From the NCBI GenBank assembly GCA_964609025.1, contig CAZSQM010000015.1, positions 11,938-75,937 of the forward strand: a stretch of 64,000 nucleotides of DNA. Direction: 5' to 3'. The DNA is from SIG307 sp964609025 (lineage in GTDB: Bacteria > Bacillota > Clostridia > Lachnospirales > Lachnospiraceae). The notes beneath the pieces are model-generated. The model was given only the letters and a program-made list of their open reading frames with translations, did not search any database and was not told where the DNA came from. The translations under genes were made by a program, and so were the position numbers. This document shows positions 33,078-41,161 of this stretch, piece by piece. Every line of letters begins with the position of its first letter. Position 1 is the first letter of the stretch.

Positions 33078-33788
33078 TTACTCCTTTCTAAATTGATTTT
33101 CTATTTCTTCAAACATGAGCTTTGCGGCAGAATAGGGTGAAAAACGGGAAGGAAGCGCACCGGCGGGAACTACCCGGAGCCCCGGAATCTCGTGAGTGCA
33201 GCATGGGGTACTGGCAAGCTCGATTAAAAGCGCCGGTGTTTCTTTGACGGAAACCGGAAGCTGATCCAGAACCGGATACGGTATTGTGTTGAGAAGCAGC
33301 GCGCCGTCGAGGGCAGAGAGAGCTTCTAACGGCAGCGCCCGGAACCCGTCCCGTTTTGCAAGCGCAAGTTCTGCCGAAGCCTTGCTGTATACGGTAACCT
33401 CCGCGTTAAGCGCCGCAAACAGGCGGCTGCATTCCTTTCCGAGAAAACCGTAGCCTAATACAAAGACGCGGCTTTCGCAGACGGCAGCGGGAGCTTCGGC
33501 AATGGCAAGCGCCAGTGCGCCCTCTGCGGTGTAGATGGAGTTTTTTGTACGGAATGCCGCACGTTGTGTTACTTTTTTATAGCCTGCCGCAGCGAGCTTT
33601 TCCGCATCGGACGCCGGACCGCCCCAAATCATGGCATGTTCCTTTAAGACGTCGGCGTGGGAAGAAAAATGTTCTTTCGGAGAAAGGATAAGAAGGTCTG
33701 CCGGAGCTTTGCGGGACCACCCGGCATCTGTCAGCATAGCAGACAGAATGGCATGGCGGCAATCATCTCCATAAATCATAAAATTCAT
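33078..33788 (-). CDS. dpaA: Dipicolinate synthase subunit A, short form
   Basis: A 236-residue SpoVFA-type protein. The C-terminal half has the Rossmann motif VFVLGYGFLGKECSRLFAALNAEVTVYS, the segment GALLLNTIPYPVLD, and the end block LIELASTPCCTHEIPGLRVVPAGALPSRFSPYSAA. All are characteristic of dipicolinate synthase A. It is about 60 residues shorter than the B. subtilis protein, the reduction lying in the N-terminal domain, which keeps only a compact CRHAILSAMLTDAGW...LLILSPK core. It works as a heteromer with DpaB. AGGAGCAAATT ribosome site. Confidence 0.92.
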   Translation of the reverse strand: MNFMIYGDDCRHAILSAMLTDAGWSRKAPADLLILSPKEHFSSHADVLKEHAMIWGGPASDAEKLAAAGYKKVTQRAAFRTKNSIYTAEGALALAIAEAPAAVCESRVFVLGYGFLGKECSRLFAALNAEVTVYSKASAELALAKRDGFRALPLEALSALDGALLLNTIPYPVLDQLPVSVKETPALLIELASTPCCTHEIPGLRVVPAGALPSRFSPYSAAKLMFEEIENQFRKE

Positions 33789-33904
33789 AATTTGCTCCTA
33801 AGATTCATTCATACCACAGTGTATTCCTAAAATGTCGTTTTGTGTTTGCACGGAAGTGAAAACAGAGGAATAGAATAAAAGGAAAAATCCTGGTTGGTGA
33901 AACA

Positions 33905-34936
33905 ATGGGACAGAAGTTTTTTTCGGGCGGAAACAGCGGAGAAGGATTTTGCAATTATTTTGACGGCATCCTGCCGGCATGGGAGCGTTTAGAGCGGTTC
34001 TTTATTATAAAAGGAGGGCCGGGTGTCGGAAAAAGTACGCTTATGAAGCGCGTTGCGGAACAGGCAGAGGCACAGGGCGAGGAAGTGGAGCGGTTTTACT
34101 GCTCGGGTGACCCGAAAAGCCTTGACGCCGTCAGGCTGGTAAAGCGGGGGATTCTTTTAGCGGACGGAACCGCACCGCATTGCCTGGACCCGAATCTGCC
34201 GGGAGCGGCAGAGGAGATTCTGAATCTCGGCGAACAGATTGACCGAAACCGGATTGTGAAATATCGTGACGCAGTGGAGGAACTGACAGGGAAGAATAAG
34301 CAGTCCTACCGCAGAGCCTACGCGTTTTTAAAGGCGGCGGCAGCCTTGGAGGAGGAACGATATCGGGAAGTTTCCTCCTGCCTTGACAAAGAGCGTGTAA
34401 AACGGTGTCTGAACGATGTTTTGGGAGAACAAAGCGGGGCGGCGGCAGACGCGAAAGAAAAGAAGACGCGGAGGCTGTTCCTTGACGCAATTACTTGTAA
34501 AGGGAGAATCAGCTTTGCGGAAGAACTGGAAGAAAAAGGAGAGGGCTGCCGGATTACCGGGGAATATGCGGAGGCGGTTCTGGACGCCGTAAGCCGAATG
34601 CTTACCGGCGGGAAGCAGGAATTGTTCTGTCATCCGCTGCTGCCGCTTCGGGTGAAGCATGTGTATCTGCCGGAGCGGAGGCTGTTTTTGTCCTCCGGCG
34701 AGGGAACTTACGGCTTGGCGGTTGCCGGAGAGGACTTCCTGCAAAAAGCGTGTCATAAAACTGCCGAAAGCTGTCATGCGGAAGCACAGAGGATGACGGA
34801 GGCGGCAATGCTTTGTCTGATGGAGTGTAAAGAACTGCACGACGAGCTGGAGGAAATTTACAGAGAATGCGTCGATTTTGAACGCGTTACCGAAAGAACC
34901 GAACAACTGCTTGCAATGCTTCGCACCGGTGAATAG
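33905..34936 (+). CDS. P-loop ATPase, PRK06851-like
   Basis: A 343-residue protein with Walker A near its N terminus (IIKGGPGVGKSTLMKRVAEQ), preceded by FFSGGNSGEGFCNYFDGI. The overall pattern (a P-loop domain repeated in degraded form, SFAEELEEKGEGCRI..., VKHVYLPERRLFLSSGEG) recalls the PRK06851 family of clostridial and bacillar ATPases, which are often near sporulation genes. The function is unknown. It is divergent from dpaAB with 116 bases between starts, so joint control by a sporulation sigma factor is possible but unproven. Ribosome site poor (GGTTGGTG). Confidence 0.72.
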   Translation: MGQKFFSGGNSGEGFCNYFDGILPAWERLERFFIIKGGPGVGKSTLMKRVAEQAEAQGEEVERFYCSGDPKSLDAVRLVKRGILLADGTAPHCLDPNLPGAAEEILNLGEQIDRNRIVKYRDAVEELTGKNKQSYRRAYAFLKAAAALEEERYREVSSCLDKERVKRCLNDVLGEQSGAAADAKEKKTRRLFLDAITCKGRISFAEELEEKGEGCRITGEYAEAVLDAVSRMLTGGKQELFCHPLLPLRVKHVYLPERRLFLSSGEGTYGLAVAGEDFLQKACHKTAESCHAEAQRMTEAAMLCLMECKELHDELEEIYRECVDFERVTERTEQLLAMLRTGE

Positions 34937-34998
34937 TATTTGGCAAAAGAGGAATACTGTAACAAAAGTGAATGTTAAGCGAAGGAACGGAGGCAGAA

Positions 34999-36033
34999 AT
35001 GAAGAAACTATGCTTTTTTGATACGAAGCCCTATGATAAACTGTATTTTGATGAGTTTGCAAAGACTTACGGCTTTGAGATGGTGTACTGCGAATCGAAG
35101 CTGAATGAAAAAAGTGTGGTGCTGGCAAAAGGGTGCGACGCAGTGGTAGCGTTTGTCAATGATTCCGTCAATGCGGCCGTTCTTCGTGCGCTTTGGGAAA
35201 TGAATATCTCAATCGTAGCGATGCGCTGTGCCGGATATAATAACGTGGATTTTAAAGAGGCATACGGCAAGGTGCATATTGTCCGGGTACCGGCATATTC
35301 TCCTTATGCGGTAGCGGAATTTACAATGGGAATGTTTCTGATGCTGAACCGGAAGCTTCACCGCGCCTACAACAGAATCAGAGAGTATAATTTCAGCCTT
35401 TCGGGGCTTCTGGGCACGGATTTTTACGGGAAAACCATCGGAGTTGTCGGAACCGGGAAAATCGGGCAGGTGTTTATGGACATCTGTATGGGCTTCGGAA
35501 TGCGGGTACTGGCCTACGACCCGTATCCGAAGGAGCGGGAAGGGGTGCGTTATGTGAGCTTTGAAGAGCTTTGCAAAAATTCCGATATGATTTCCCTCCA
35601 TTGCCCGCTTACGAAGGAGTCCTATCATATGGTCAATGAAGAGGCGATTCGGAATATGAAGGACGGGGTTGTGCTTGTAAATACCTCCCGCGGAGCCCTG
35701 GTAGACGCTTTGGCGCTGATTGAAGGGTTAAAAAACGGAAAGGTAGGAGCGGCCGGTCTGGATGTTTATGAGGAGGAAGGAGATTTCTTCTACGAGGATT
35801 ATTCGGGAGAGGTGATGCCGGATGATGAGCTGGCGCGCCTTATTTCCATGCCGAATGTTCTGCTGACCTCCCATCAGGCGTTTTTAACGGAGGAGGCATT
35901 AAAAAATATTGCGGAAACAACGATGGAAAACCTGCGGCAGTATTTCGCGGATGAGGCTCTGCCGAACGAGGTCTGCTACCGCTGCTCAAAAAATAATGTG
36001 TGCAAAAAAGAGCACAAAGAGCGTTGTTTTTAA
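34999..36033 (+). CDS. D-2-hydroxyacid (D-lactate) dehydrogenase
   Basis: A 344-residue NAD-dependent dehydrogenase most like fermentative D-lactate dehydrogenase. NAD motif: GVVGTGKIGQVFMDICMGFG. Catalytic residues: Arg in LVNTSRGALVDA, Glu in LDVYEEEGDFFYED, and His in LLTSHQAFLTEEAL. The YSPYAVAEFTMGMFLMLNRKL segment is typical of LdhA. The C-terminal extension is unusual: after the dehydrogenase proper come CYRCSKNNVCKKEHKERCF, five cysteines in 19 residues, resembling a small metal or redox knuckle. ATG 34999 follows ACGGAGG. No promoter was identified. Confidence 0.92.
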   Translation: MKKLCFFDTKPYDKLYFDEFAKTYGFEMVYCESKLNEKSVVLAKGCDAVVAFVNDSVNAAVLRALWEMNISIVAMRCAGYNNVDFKEAYGKVHIVRVPAYSPYAVAEFTMGMFLMLNRKLHRAYNRIREYNFSLSGLLGTDFYGKTIGVVGTGKIGQVFMDICMGFGMRVLAYDPYPKEREGVRYVSFEELCKNSDMISLHCPLTKESYHMVNEEAIRNMKDGVVLVNTSRGALVDALALIEGLKNGKVGAAGLDVYEEEGDFFYEDYSGEVMPDDELARLISMPNVLLTSHQAFLTEEALKNIAETTMENLRQYFADEALPNEVCYRCSKNNVCKKEHKERCF

Positions 36034-36105
36034 AAAAGTAACATCATATTCCGCAGGCTCCCCATGCACCGGAAAGAGTATTTGTATGTGAAGCAATGGA
36101 AATAC

Positions 36106-36134
36106 TTGCGTTTCGGTCAGGGTTGTATTATAAT
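36106..36134 (+). promoter_or_regulatory. Promoter of papain-like hydrolase gene
   Basis: TTGCGT (36106-36111) and TATAAT (36129-36134), spacing 17, start near 36141. This places the transcript start downstream of the upstream in-frame ATG codons and supports ATG 36199. Confidence 0.75.
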
Positions 36135-36198
36135 TAAAATGTTGCAGACTGTCAGCTGCGTCATGGGGAGCCGAATCGGCGGGAAGGGGATATCAGGA

Positions 36199-36780
36199 AT
36201 GGCAAAGAGAGAAAAGCAGGGAACAAGGGACATTTATATTTTACTGGTGCGGACCCAGTCCTTGTTTTCCCGGGTAATACATACGGCCACAAGAGAAGAG
36301 TACACTCATGTTTCCGTGGGAATGTTAAGCGACTGTACGGAGTTGTACAGCTTTGCAAGAAGATATACGAATCTGCCGTTGCCGGCGGGTTTTGTAAAGG
36401 AGAGTATCGACAGCGGACTGATGGCAAAGAGTAAGACGGCACCTTGTGCGCTGTACCGTCTGACCGTGCCGGTCAGTTCTTATCATGCGTTGCGCAGAAG
36501 GTTTAAGAAGATGCTGCGGAAGCGGAAGCACTTTCATTACAGCATTATCGGTACTTTTTTGTGCTTTTTCGGGATTGCTTACAAGCGGGAGAACCGGTAT
36601 TTCTGCTCCCAGTTTGTAGCGGAAGTCTTAAAGGAGGCGGGAGCAGTCCGGCTGACCAAGTCGCCGGAGCTGTTTCATCCGGTAGATTTTACTACGCTGC
36701 CGGAGATGAAGCTTTGTTATAAGGGAACCCTTGGCGAACTCGGACATGTGAGACATTGTCTGCCGTTAGGAAACTGCTAA
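36199..36780 (+). CDS. YiiX/NlpC-P60-like papain-fold hydrolase
   Basis: A 193-residue protein of the permuted papain-like (YiiX/YebB) group. Candidate catalytic residues are His37 in EEYTHVSVGM and Cys136 in RYFCSQFVAEVLKEAG, with His before Cys, the order seen in circularly permuted NlpC/P60 proteins. It has no signal peptide, so it may act in the cytoplasm on lipids, peptides or cell-wall fragments; the substrate is unknown. ATG 36199 lies about 58 bases after the predicted transcript start; ribosome site weak (AAGGGGATATCAGGA). Monocistronic, with a hairpin terminator downstream. Confidence 0.78.
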   Translation: MAKREKQGTRDIYILLVRTQSLFSRVIHTATREEYTHVSVGMLSDCTELYSFARRYTNLPLPAGFVKESIDSGLMAKSKTAPCALYRLTVPVSSYHALRRRFKKMLRKRKHFHYSIIGTFLCFFGIAYKRENRYFCSQFVAEVLKEAGAVRLTKSPELFHPVDFTTLPEMKLCYKGTLGELGHVRHCLPLGNC

Positions 36781-36830
36781 GGCCGGTTTCCCGTGCCCGC
36801 ATCGTTTTAGAAAAGTAAATATTGTTGCTT

Positions 36831-36914
36831 ATGCCCTGTACGGCGGCTGCCATAATTCCGTTTGTTTGTGATACTGTTTTATGAGCGGCAGCCCTGCGGG
36901 GCATTATTTTTTTT
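36831..36914 (+). terminator. Extended terminator after papain-like gene
   Basis: ATGCCC and GGCTGCC on the left pair with GGCAGCC and GGGCAT on the right across a long loop, followed by a run of eight T. The short alternative stem CCC/GGG at the base of the T-run would also work. Confidence 0.65.
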
Positions 36915-36937
36915 GCTTGTCTGTCCGATATATAAGT

Positions 36938-36987
36938 CAGGCGGAAGCATTCCGCCTGCGGTTACAAGACAGCGGCGCCGGCAAGGA
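36938..36987 (+). other. Structured 5' leader of calcium-loop gene
   Basis: Two adjacent stems precede the gene: CAGGCGGAA/TTCCGCCTG (36938-36958, 9 bp, 3-base loop) and CGCCGGC/GCCGGCG (about 36974-36993). It does not match a cyclic-di-GMP or other riboswitch consensus I know. It could be an RNA thermometer-like or protein-bound leader, or simply an mRNA stabiliser. Confidence 0.45.
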
Positions 36988-37049
36988 GGCCGGCGATTGC
37001 CTTGCGGCGGTGGATTATTTGTCGTGAAAAAAGAAAGGAAGTGGATTTC

Positions 37050-38273
37050 ATGATAATTCAAGCAGGTTCTGTTACGATGAATGCGGAGCGTTCCTATTCC
37101 AGAACGGAGAGCGCCACATCGATGACGGTGATTTCCAAGGCGGAAAATGCAATTAAGGTGGATATTTCGGATGAGTCGAAAAGCCTGTTGCAGCAGTTGC
37201 ACGAGGGAAAGAGAGAGCAGGAGTCGGCACAGAAGGAAGAAGCAAAAGAGAAGAAGAATAACAAAATGAGTATGGCCGGGCTGACGGCACAGACGGAGCG
37301 TACAGAAGGCGGGCTTCCGTTTTCCGTACAGTCGGAGGAGGATTTGGAGCTTGAGATGCTGCGCCGGATTTTAGAAAGTCTGCGGCGTTATCAAAAGGGC
37401 GGAAAACAGTACAGAGTAAGGAGCACAAAGCTTTCGGAGCAACTCCGTTCGCTGGCGGAACAAAGGAGCAGCCTGTCCGCGGCGGCCGGTGCGGGTGTTA
37501 AAAAGCTGGGAGCGATTTCCGTTGCGGGAGGCGCAACTTCCGAAACCGGAAATGCGGTTTCGGCGGAAAACGGAAAGGTAGTTTCTTCGGGAAGCAGAAA
37601 GCGGGAATGGAAAATCCAGACGGTAACGTCCAGCTTTTTTGCGGAGCATGAAGTGACGGAATACAGTACAAAGGGAAGCGTCTGTACGGCGGACGGCAGG
37701 GAAATTTCTTTCGGTATCAGCGTAGAAATGTCCCGCGCCTTTGTGGAGGCCACGGAGCTGTATAAGGAAGGAAGCTATACGATGGTTGACCCGTTAGTCA
37801 TCAATCTGGATACCGATATTGCGGATGTAAGCGATAAGAAGTTTTTCTTTGATTTGGACGCAGACGGCGAGGAGGAAGAAATTTCGGAGCTCGGAAGCAG
37901 GAGCGGCTACCTTGCTTTAGACAAAAACGGTGACGGAATCATCAATGACGGGAGCGAACTGTTCGGCACCGCAAGCGGAAACGGGTTTGCCGACCTGGCG
38001 GCATACGACGGCGACGGCAACGGCTGGATTGACGAGGCGGATGACATATTTTCGAAGCTAAAGGTCTGGGTCAAGGATGAAAACGGAGAAAACAGGCTGC
38101 TGAACTTAAAAGAGGCGAAAGTCGGAGCAATTTACCTCGGCAGCGCCGATACAAGGTTTTCAATGAATAACGCAGAAACCAATGCTACGAATGCAGTGAT
38201 TCAAAAGACCGGCGTTTATCTGCGGGAGGACGGTACGGCAGGAACGGTGCAGCACGTCGATTTGGTGTTATAG
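37050..38273 (+). CDS. Protein with EF-hand-like calcium loops
   Basis: A 407-residue protein without a signal peptide. Residues 1-200 are low-complexity, polar and helical. The C-terminal third has three acidic repeats of the EF-hand/dockerin loop type: FDLDADGEEEEI (about 267), LDKNGDGIINDGSELFG (about 291) and YDGDGNGWIDEADDIF (about 320), followed by a beta-rich end. The loops D-x-D-G-D/N-G-x-I suggest Ca2+ binding. Similar proteins with an N-terminal Ser/Lys-rich half occur in many bacteria without a known role. ATG 37050 follows AAAGGAAG. The palindromic repeat begins 4 bases after the stop. Confidence 0.75.
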   Translation: MIIQAGSVTMNAERSYSRTESATSMTVISKAENAIKVDISDESKSLLQQLHEGKREQESAQKEEAKEKKNNKMSMAGLTAQTERTEGGLPFSVQSEEDLELEMLRRILESLRRYQKGGKQYRVRSTKLSEQLRSLAEQRSSLSAAAGAGVKKLGAISVAGGATSETGNAVSAENGKVVSSGSRKREWKIQTVTSSFFAEHEVTEYSTKGSVCTADGREISFGISVEMSRAFVEATELYKEGSYTMVDPLVINLDTDIADVSDKKFFFDLDADGEEEEISELGSRSGYLALDKNGDGIINDGSELFGTASGNGFADLAAYDGDGNGWIDEADDIFSKLKVWVKDENGENRLLNLKEAKVGAIYLGSADTRFSMNNAETNATNAVIQKTGVYLREDGTAGTVQHVDLVL

Positions 38274-38276
38274 ACA

Positions 38277-38436
38277 GATAAGATTCAGGTGTCAAAATAC
38301 ATCCTGATACGAAAGGAACTTTGCATAGAAGAAAGCGTCCTTGAACTTTGTGTAGGATATCCGAAACCAGAGAGAGGACGCTTTCTTCTATGCAAAGTTC
38401 CGTAATTGGAAGTAAACTTTTGACACCTGAACTGAT
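38277..38436. repeat. Palindromic repeat, short copy without core
   Basis: A 160-base near-perfect palindrome. Ends carry TTCAGGTGTCAAAA facing inward, then AGGAACTTTGCATAGAAGAA / the matching arm, meeting at GGATATCC in the centre (about 38358). It matches the outer arms of the 13351-13663 copy but lacks its structured core. The two arms are about as similar to each other as to the other copies. It sits between the calcium-loop gene and the next promoter, where its hairpin could act as a terminator. Confidence 0.85.
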
Positions 38437-38468
38437 AAGGAAGAAAAAGGAGAAAAAAGAAAATACCT

Positions 38469-38496
38469 TTGCAAAAGAAATGTGTTATGCTATACT
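38469..38496 (+). promoter_or_regulatory. Promoter of membrane protein gene
   Basis: TTGCAA (38469-38474) and TATACT (38491-38496), spacing 16. Start near 38503, 65 bases before the gene. Confidence 0.65.
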
Positions 38497-38567
38497 AAAC
38501 TTAGGTAGCAGTTACCGTTCTCACGGAACAAAGCCGGGAGAAAATTTATTTTACGAGGGGATATTTT

Positions 38568-39740
38568 ATGGGAAATGAAAAGAAAAACAGTACAGGAAGG
38601 TTTGTATTGCTTATTTTTGCGGTGATTTTCAGCGTGATTTTGGTTCCGGTGCTTTTTGCAATGATTCCGGTGGGCGGAACGCTTACGGCATTGTCCGGTC
38701 TGACCTCCCAGGAGAGGTTAGAGGAGGTACTGGAGGAGGCAGGGCTTTCGGAGAAGCTGTATGAGGCTGTGATGGAGGAAGCCGTGAACGAAAACGACGC
38801 GGAGACGCTGAGGGCTGAGGAGTTTGAACGTATACTGCGGGACAGTTTTACCGTCGGGGAGTTTGATAAAATCATTCTGGTGTTTTTTGATTCCATGTAT
38901 AACGGAACGAGGGCAGAGTTTGATTTAAGCGGTTTTGAAGAAAAGTTTGAGAAGAATTTGGAAGCCTTGTGCGAGAACGGTTTTGACGATTTATATTCTG
39001 CCTGGAGAAACGGAACGGAGTCCGTGTATTTTTCAGAGGAGTTCTGTCGGTCCTTTTGTCGGGAAATTGAGGCAGAGTTAATCGAAGAGTATCCGGATTA
39101 CAATGCGGGCGATATTGCCGAGCTGGAAGAAAAATACGACGCGCATTATGGCACAGGTGCATTTTCTGCGCTTTTGGACGAAAGGACGGATTCCCTGCGG
39201 GAAGAGTGGTCTGCCGAGATTGATGAGTTGCTCGGTACGCAGATAGAGGATATGGTTGCGGAAATGGCAGCCATGTTGGAGGATGCAGCCTTTGAGGCAG
39301 CCCGGGAGCCGGATGTGCGGGAGGTGTTCGACATCCTAAAGCAGTACAACAACTGGAGCGGAAGAATTACGACAGCGGTATACGCGGTTCTGATAGGAGT
39401 AGTGCTGTTTTTGTTGCTGTTGTATTGGTTTGAAATTCCGGGCTTTCTTGTTTGTTCCGTGCCGATTCTTTTGGGCGGTATCCTGTGTAAGTTTATCGGG
39501 TTTATAGAAGATCCGTTGCTGACCCTTTTGGATGAGCAGGTTCTTTCGGAGGCTTCGGAAGCGATGGAGTATGCGGACGTGGTTCGTGCCGTGATGCATG
39601 GAATTATTTCACCGTTTTTACAGGGAATTTCGAAGTTCGGAACGATAGCGATTGCGTTTGGAATACTGCTGATCGGCTGTGCGATTTTGCGCGGAGTGTT
39701 AGCAAAAAATAAGAGAGAGGCAGAGCAGTCCTCTTTGTAA
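38568..39740 (+). CDS. Unknown membrane protein with large outer loop
   Basis: A 390-residue protein of no recognised family. One transmembrane helix near the N terminus (12-34) is followed by about 220 strongly acidic residues (many Glu, few Lys), probably outside the cell. Three more hydrophobic helices follow (about 267-290, 292-314 and 350-372), with a short basic tail. The acidic part contains four Cys (CEN, CRSFCRE). The layout resembles a sensor or envelope-stress membrane protein, but no domain supports this. ATG follows GAGGGGATATTTT. Co-transcription with the next gene is likely (47 bases apart). Confidence 0.65.
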   Translation: MGNEKKNSTGRFVLLIFAVIFSVILVPVLFAMIPVGGTLTALSGLTSQERLEEVLEEAGLSEKLYEAVMEEAVNENDAETLRAEEFERILRDSFTVGEFDKIILVFFDSMYNGTRAEFDLSGFEEKFEKNLEALCENGFDDLYSAWRNGTESVYFSEEFCRSFCREIEAELIEEYPDYNAGDIAELEEKYDAHYGTGAFSALLDERTDSLREEWSAEIDELLGTQIEDMVAEMAAMLEDAAFEAAREPDVREVFDILKQYNNWSGRITTAVYAVLIGVVLFLLLLYWFEIPGFLVCSVPILLGGILCKFIGFIEDPLLTLLDEQVLSEASEAMEYADVVRAVMHGIISPFLQGISKFGTIAIAFGILLIGCAILRGVLAKNKREAEQSSL

Positions 39741-39787
39741 AAAGAGTTGCGGTGCGGACTGTTGTTCGGAAAAGGGAGGAAAAGCAA

Positions 39788-40390
39788 ATGGAAAGAGGAA
39801 CGACATATACATATCAAGGCTTTACTTTTACCTCCGAAGCGGAACTAAAGGAAGCGAAAAAGGAAGCGGAGGCGGTGTCCTATATTCGGGCGCAGGCGGA
39901 CTTATCCAACGTAAAGACGGTAGTAAAGCTGTATAACCGGCTTGTGGAAAAGGGAACACTGGTAACGGTGCTGGGGGTTGCCTTTTTGCAGGAGTTAAGG
40001 TCGCGCGCGCTTGCTTCGGGCACGGTGGCGGAAAGCAGTCTGCATCCGTTGCCGGAGCCGGTAAAGTTTCCGAAGAGTCCGGAGAAAAAGGCAAATTCCA
40101 AAGAACACAAGCTGATGGAGCTTTATAAAGAGCGCTCTAAAAACCTGACAATCGCGGTTGTGGCGTTAGGCGTCGTAATTGTGCTTTTGTTTGCAATCCG
40201 TTTGTTTGGTACGGCTTCTCCGTTTACCGATTACGAACAGAAGGTGCTGGACGAGTATGCGGGCTGGAAAGAGGAATTGACGGAAAAAGAGGAAGCGCTT
40301 CATGACTGGGAGCGGGAACTGTTAGAAAAGGAGCAGACTCTGACGGAGTGGGAACAGACGCTTACGGAACGCGAAGAAGCGTTAAAATAA
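39788..40390 (+). CDS. Unknown single-TM protein with coiled-coil end
   Basis: A 200-residue protein. It begins with a short motif YTYQGFTFTSEAELKEAKKEAE and a helical domain (about 25-85), then a basic linker, one transmembrane helix (about 120-140) and a C-terminal heptad region made of four near-identical EKE/EWE units (LTEKEEALHDWERELLEKEQ and on). No family assigned. ATG 39788 follows GGGAGGAAAAG. Probably in an operon with the membrane protein upstream; both may belong to one envelope complex (inference). Confidence 0.62.
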   Translation: MERGTTYTYQGFTFTSEAELKEAKKEAEAVSYIRAQADLSNVKTVVKLYNRLVEKGTLVTVLGVAFLQELRSRALASGTVAESSLHPLPEPVKFPKSPEKKANSKEHKLMELYKERSKNLTIAVVALGVVIVLLFAIRLFGTASPFTDYEQKVLDEYAGWKEELTEKEEALHDWERELLEKEQTLTEWEQTLTEREEALK

Positions 40391-40486
40391 GAAGGAAGTT
40401 CACAATTCGATACGGATTCGGACACAATATTTACATAGTCCCGTGTTAAGATAGCAACAGAGGCTATATGGCAGGAGGTAGGTTTT

Positions 40487-41158
40487 ATGGAACGCACGAA
40501 AATACTGGTTGTGGATGATGAAAGCCGTATGCGGAAGCTTGTTCACGATTTTCTTGCAAAAAATAATTATGAAGTGATTGAGGCGGAGGACGGAGAAGCT
40601 GCGGTAGATTCGTTTTTTGAACAAAAGGACATCGCACTGATTATTTTGGACGTTATGATGCCGAAGATGGACGGCTGGCAGGTGTGCAGGGAAATCCGGC
40701 AGTATTCGGCCGTGCCGATTATCATGCTGACGGCAAAGAGCGATGAGCGGGACGAGCTGCTTGGGTTTGAACTCGGCGTGGACGAGTATATTTCCAAACC
40801 GTTCAGCCCGAAAATTCTGGTGGCAAGAGTAGAGGCAATTCTTCGCAGAGCCGGAAATGCTGCCGCAGAGGTGACGGAGATTGGGGGAATTGTGTTGGAC
40901 AAGTCGGCGCATCAGGTCTTGATTGACAATGTACCGATTGAACTGAGTGTAAAGGAGTTTGAGCTCCTTGCTTATTTTATTGACAATAAGGGCGTGGCAC
41001 TGTCCAGAGAACGCATTTTAAATAATGTCTGGAACTATGATTATTTCGGTGACGCCAGAACGATTGATACCCATGTCAAGAAGCTGCGCAGTAAGATGGG
41101 AGAGAAAGGGGATTATATCAAAACCATTTGGGGAATGGGCTATAAATTCGAGGTGTAG
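40487..41158 (+). CDS. OmpR-family response regulator
   Basis: A 223-residue response regulator. The receiver has the acidic pair Asp10/Asp11 (VVDDESRM), phospho-acceptor Asp55 in LIILDVMMPKMDGW, and Lys in YISKPFSPKIL. The C-terminal winged helix (about 130-223: IELSVKEFELLAYFIDNKG, RTIDTHVKKLRSKMG, TIWGMGYKFEV) is OmpR/PhoB type. Paired with the histidine kinase 3 bases downstream. Its regulon is unknown. A ribosome site GGAGGT lies 7 bases before the ATG. Confidence 0.96.
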   Translation: MERTKILVVDDESRMRKLVHDFLAKNNYEVIEAEDGEAAVDSFFEQKDIALIILDVMMPKMDGWQVCREIRQYSAVPIIMLTAKSDERDELLGFELGVDEYISKPFSPKILVARVEAILRRAGNAAAEVTEIGGIVLDKSAHQVLIDNVPIELSVKEFELLAYFIDNKGVALSRERILNNVWNYDYFGDARTIDTHVKKLRSKMGEKGDYIKTIWGMGYKFEV

Positions 41159-41161
41159 CGT

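Noticed and set aside
34328..35128. 266-codon minus-strand frame across the ATPase and dehydrogenase junction
   Set aside because: Runs across two convincing plus-strand genes and has no family resemblance.
36938..37000. Cyclic-di-GMP riboswitch in the leader of the calcium-loop gene
   Set aside because: Considered because of two GGDEF genes in the window, but the conserved GEMM core bases are absent.
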